Source: Eonycteris spelaea (taxonomy: Eukaryota; Chordata; Mammalia; Chiroptera; Pteropodidae). Taken from it: DNA of 64,000 nt. The position numbers and the translations under genes are program-made. The notes beneath the pieces were generated by a model. That model did not search any database. It was not told the origin of the DNA and saw only the letters and a program-made list of their open reading frames with translations. This document shows positions 60,114 through 64,000 of this stretch, in pieces. Positions within the stretch are counted from its first letter, which is position 1, and each line of letters starts with the position of its first letter. The DNA lies in contig PUFA01000092.1 of NCBI GenBank assembly GCA_003508835.1, positions 2,170,001 to 2,234,000 on the forward strand, in the 5' to 3' direction.

Positions 60114-61071
60114 CAACAACAACAACAAAAAACAAACAATCCAATTAAAAAATTGGCAGAAGACCTGAACAGATACTTCTCCAAAGAGGAAGTTGGTATA
60201 GCTAATAGGCATATGAAAAGATGCTCAAGGTCCCTAACAATCAGAGAAGTGCAAATCAAAACCACAATGAGCTATCATCTCATACATGTCAGAATGGCTA
60301 TTATCAATAAATCAAAAAACAAGTGTTAGTGAGGATGCAGAGAAAAGGAAACCCTTATACATTGTTGGTGGGATTGCAAATTGGCACAGCCACTATGGAA
60401 AACAGTCTGGAAGTTTCTCAAAACATTAAAAATGGATATACCTTTTGATTCACCAATTGCACTTCTGGGTATTTATCCAAAGAAAACCAAAACAATTTTC
60501 TGTAAAGATCTATGCACTCCAATATTCATGGCAGCACAATTTATCATAGCCAAGATATAGAAGCAACCTAAATGCCCATCAACAGGAGATTGGATAAAGG
60601 AATTATGTTTCACATATACAATGGAATATTACTCAGCCATTAAAAAAATGAAATCTTACTATTTGCAACATGGATGGACCAGAAGTTATTATGCTGAGTA
60701 AAATAAGTCAAACAGAAAAAAGATAAATACCATATGATTTCACTTATATGCAGAATCTAAGGAACAAAAAGAACAAACTAATCAAAAACAGACTCACAAA
60801 TACAGTGAACAATTGGGTGATGGCCAGAGGGAAGGGAGTTGTGGGGCTTGGAGAATGAGGTGAAGGGTTAAAGAAGTACAAATTAGTAGTTGATAGTTGG
60901 GCACAGGGATGGGTTGCACGGTAGAGGGAATACAGTTAGCATTAATATGATAACTAAGTGGAGGGTTAGAGGAGGGAGGGAGCAATTGGGAGGATCATTT
61001 TATGAACTATATAGATGTTTAACCAATGTACTGCATACTTGAAACTAATTTAAATAAATAAAGTTAAAGAA
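60114..61071 (+). mobile_element. 5'-truncated L1, sense, flanked by a 15-bp TSD
   Basis: It starts inside a (CAA)n tract of ORF2, then 'aacaatccaattaaaaaatt' (60136-60155). The C-terminal ORF2 signature reads '[17 protein letters not shown]' (near 60364-60414). It continues through 'caatggaatattactcagcc' (60620-60639) and the 3' UTR ('agtacaaattagtagttga', 60876-60894) to an A-rich tail 'taaataaataaagttaaaga'. Stops and frameshifts break ORF2, so it is inactive. Perfect 15-bp direct repeats flank it, the signature of target-primed reverse transcription. Its 3' UTR matches the antisense copy at 14315-15003. Among the L1s here it is the best defined and probably one of the younger ones. Confidence 0.93.
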
Positions 61072-61086
61072 AAGAAGTAGAAAGAT
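61072..61086 (+). repeat. L1 target-site duplication, right copy
   Basis: 'aagaagtagaaagat', directly after the L1 tail. Confidence 0.9.
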
Positions 61087-61374
61087 ATGAGGTAAGAAAT
61101 AAAGAGAATAAAAATTAGATGACTTGTACAAATCTGAAAGATAAGGAGCTAAGGGAATGACGAGTGATAATTATTGGTGTCTCACTTAAAACTTAAAATG
61201 TTTTTATATGAAAGCCATTTAATCACGTGTGTATTGGGTAAGAGAAGTTCGGAAGTCCATGCTTTCCTTTTGAAGCTACATATTTTGGGGCATTCCTTCA
61301 TTTTCTATCAAGATAGCCATCATAAGTTTCATGGATAGTCTCTGGGTACTTCTTCTTAAATTGTGATGCTTAGT
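61087..61374. other. Unassigned non-coding stretch
   Basis: Nothing recognised. Confidence 0.6.
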
Positions 61375-61580
61375 GATTGGGAGCTATCACTGCAAAGTCA
61401 GCTTTGAATCAATTCCATCATATGGAGCTGGATGACCTTCAGCAAGATATTTAAAGACTCTAAATTTTAGTTTCTTCATCTGTAAAATAGGGATAGAAAA
61501 TAATAACAACCTCACACTATTTTAAATACAGATGCAACATAAAAGGCATTCAATTAACATCGAAAGAATGAATGAATGAT
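61375..61580 (+). mobile_element. MIR SINE fragment
   Basis: 'gagctggatgaccttcagca' (61425-61444), 'ttagtttcttcatctgtaaa' (61468-61487), 'atagggatagaaaataataa' (61488-61507) and 'ggcattcaattaacatcgaa' (61545-61564) follow MIR in sense order, ending in GAAT repeats. Confidence 0.8.
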
Positions 61581-62459
61581 AATGTGTTATATTTTGTTTG
61601 TGTTATATGATCAAGGGAAGGCCTAGTGCCTGGGACTTAATGCATACTAGTTTGATGCTAGCGTCTTACTATTAATCAATCTGACTTCTTTTCTATTTCA
61701 AGAAAGTTTCTGATAGTACTTTTCCCCCCAGCAAAGTTTTTCTTATAATCTAAAGCTTTACATTGTGGACATAAAGGACACTGCTGTAATATTCATTAAT
61801 AGAACTAAACAAAATTACTTTGGTTGGGAAGGCAGTGTGACGAACTGGAAATAGAGAACTAATTTTGAAGCATATTTGCAAACTGTATGACTAAGTTGTT
61901 AACTATTTCTTAGACTCAGTTTGTTGAAAAAAATGAATAGAAAAAAATGGGATAGTATTATCTATCATTCATATTGTAGTGTGGATTAAATGAGTAGTTC
62001 TTATTATATAGAAATAATAATTATTATTTTTTGAAAGAATAATCACCTGTCAATATAATCACCTCTCCATTATTCTAAACCTACCAGAAAATATAACCCC
62101 CCTCATCTAACCCCAAACGCTAAGGAATCTGTGGCATGTTTGGTTGTGGTGATTGTTCTGTTCAGTGACATTTACTTTGACGTGAAATTGATTCTGTCTT
62201 GGTTTGTGTTTTACCAGTTTATTTTTAAAAAGAAGGATAATTTATATATCTCAGACATTATTTTTCATTAATGCTTATCTATAAGACAAGTAATGTGTTA
62301 TTACAGTATAGGAATTAAGGGATTCAATGATTATAGCACAAATATAGAGGGTAATTCATATTGTGTAAAGATAATTGGAGATATTTTTTAAACTCTTCTA
62401 ATTACTGCCTTTCATCATTTTTTCAAGGGCCCATGTAAAGGCCCAGTTCAGAATAGCAC
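61581..62459. other. Unassigned non-coding stretch
   Basis: Nothing recognised. Confidence 0.6.
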
Positions 62460-62580
62460 TAAGTAAAATTTTATGACTTGAAAGGGGATCTAGTAGGACT
62501 CCCTCAATTTACAGATAATGAAGCCAGACCAAGAGTTAATGCCATGTCTGCAGTCCCATGGTGAATTTTGTAGAACAGTT
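62460..62580 (+). repeat. Possible ancient mammalian repeat
   Basis: 'acttgaaaggggatctagta' (62477-62496), 'ggactccctcaatttacaga' (62497-62516) and 'taatgaagccagaccaagag' (62517-62536) resemble the same ancient type as 49170-49290. Confidence 0.5.
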
Positions 62581-63717
62581 TATTTTCAGTCTTGTGGATT
62601 TTCTGGCTTTACTATATTATCCATCTATTGATTAGATTCAAGCCCTTTCTCATGAGCAGATTTCTGCTAAGAGGGAAAATGTTGGGGGGGGGAAACAATG
62701 TCAATTAAATTTATGTCTTACAAAGACCACTTATTTTTTTCTGGTTTTAGTAGTTGTTCAACTTGATCAGTTATTTAAAGGTTAACCTTCTACTAATGCT
62801 ATGATATGAAGAAGTAAAATAATTGCTTGTTTATGCTTAAAAAATTAATTTTGTCAGCGTGTTGTGTTATGAGACCGAATTAATCCTGGAAGACATCGAC
62901 TGCAGAACACCTAAGCATAAAAATGGCTCCTGCAATTTTCCTATAGGGAGTATTTCCCAAGCATTGGATTCTTATAGTCCTTGTGTTTTGGCCTCAAGCT
63001 AATGATTAGCTAATCTAGGAAAACCAGTTTTTTCTTGGAATAGTTTTGCACAGTTAGGAGCGTAATGGGTTCTGTACCTTCCCCTAAACATTAAATATTG
63101 CTTACTGAGAGATACAGGATATCAGGCCAGACATACCACTGATCTTTCAGTTTTATAGTTCTTTTATTTTTATGGTCAGTACCCTTGGTTGGTCATTAGC
63201 ATGAATGTTGTGCACTTGAGGGTTCAAGCCAGCTATAGGGTTACATTAGTTTAAGTGCTCTCTGACTGAGAGAGGTAAAAGAAAGAGTGAAATGAGAAAT
63301 ATATGAATATAATAGTCTACAGAACTCTATAACCTAAGATTGGACTTTTTTTTTTTATCAGAACCACTTTGTGGGTAATAAAAATAAAATTCAATTAAAG
63401 TTTTTAGATGAAAATTTTTTTAAAAAAAATAGAAAATTGATTAAAAAGTGACCATGGAAATAAAGGAAAATATCTGTCAGAAGAAAATTTGCAGTTAAAA
63501 TTGAAAGACATATGTTTGGTTAAGAGACAAAAAAATGAAGGATTTTAAAGTATTCTGAGATCAAAGTAAGATGAGACAATAAAAGTTTATTAACAAAACA
63601 TAGAAACTAGGATGCTCAAAATCTTTCATAGCATGATTTCTTAAAAGAAGTGCTTTAAAGGCCTGCTTATGATCTTGCACATAATTGTTAACAATTTTTA
63701 CAGTTTTCACTTAAATA
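62581..63717. other. Unassigned non-coding stretch
   Basis: Nothing recognised apart from a G9 run (62684-62692). Confidence 0.6.
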
Positions 63718-64000
63718 AAACAGTTTTGAACTGCATGAGTCCACTTATATGTGATTTTTCTTTGCCCTCTGTATTCCTGGGTTTTACATTGCAAGTTCAA
63801 CCAACCATGGATGGAAAACAGTATTTTGAGGGTTGACTGTGCATTGTTGCACACTGTTTTATAGAAAGGACTTGAGCATTTGCATATTTTGTTATATGTG
63901 AAGGTCCTGAAACCAATCTCCTGTGAATAACATGGAAGAACTGAGTTTATGGGGAGTCAAAAGTTATATGCAGAATTGTGACTTTGGAAGTGGGGGTGTT
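63718..64000 (+). mobile_element. Tigger/MER2-type DNA transposon, cut by window end
   Basis: 'ttttgaactgcatgagtcca' (63724-63743) and 'gcaagttcaaccaaccatgg' (63791-63810) with 'atggaaaacagtattttgag', then 'aaaggacttgagcatttgca' (63866-63885), 'aaggtcctgaaaccaatctc' (63901-63920) and 'gggagtcaaaagttatatgc' (63952-63971), follow the Tigger-related MER2 pattern from its 5' side. The canonical 3' terminus lies beyond the window. Non-autonomous and diverged. Confidence 0.8.

Noticed and set aside
1..64000. Operons, CRISPR arrays, riboswitches or phage modules
   Set aside because: The window is mammalian. Its repeats are transposons and microsatellites, with no spacer-repeat structure or bacterial-style gene packing.

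Overview
This window looks like an AT-rich, gene-poor stretch of a placental mammal genome. By eye it is roughly two-thirds A+T, CpG is sparse, and there is no CpG island. It is built mostly from decayed interspersed repeats. I found no convincing protein-coding exon, RNA gene, promoter or CRISPR array. The longest open frame is only 150 codons and resembles no protein I recognise. Lineage is an inference. Mammal-wide L2, MIR, hAT-Charlie and Tigger remains establish a eutherian genome. The younger L1 3' ends carry 'agtgattagacatttata'-type 3' sequence, which I associate with Laurasiatheria and especially bats. No Alu, B1/B2, carnivore, ruminant, horse or bat tRNA-SINE was seen.

Layout. 0-10 kb: a long L2 fragment (150-776), an old L1 3' end (about 6.1-6.5 kb) and an antisense L1 with most of its middle missing (8.3-9.2 kb). 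10-18 kb: an old UTR-like repeat, MIRs, and two adjacent antisense L1 3' ends (14.3-15.2 kb). 18.7-22.4 kb: a sense-strand old L1 complex containing an unidentified insertion of about 655 bp (20.9-21.5 kb). 22.8-26 kb: a (TG)25 tract, then two closely related L1 ORF2 fragments flanking about 2.3 kb of mostly unassigned sequence. 26-36 kb: antisense L1 5'-region relics, L2, a possible solo LTR, a 23-bp-arm hairpin and a MIR interrupted by (TA)n. 36-40.6 kb: little beyond one MIR. 40.8-48.1 kb: the densest transposon stack. It has an old UTR-like repeat, the 150-codon frame and antisense old L1, then a long antisense L1 interrupted by a younger L1, a hAT-Charlie element and an unidentified block, followed by another internally deleted L1. 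48-58.6 kb: MIRs, a compound microsatellite palindrome and a 34-bp minisatellite in otherwise unassigned DNA. 58.6-64 kb: an inverted second copy of the 40.8 kb repeat, an (ATT)n/(ACC)n tract, a 5'-truncated L1 with a perfect 15-bp target-site duplication, a MIR, and a Tigger/MER2-type transposon cut by the window edge.

There are no genes to connect into a pathway. The window is best read as intergenic or deep-intronic DNA recording layered retrotransposition and later microsatellite growth. I did not find evidence for a new biological system. The items most worth checking are the two internally deleted L1s, the unidentified insertions inside L1s, the nested transposon stack, and several inverted repeats. 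Repeat family assignments come from remembered consensus patterns and were not computed.
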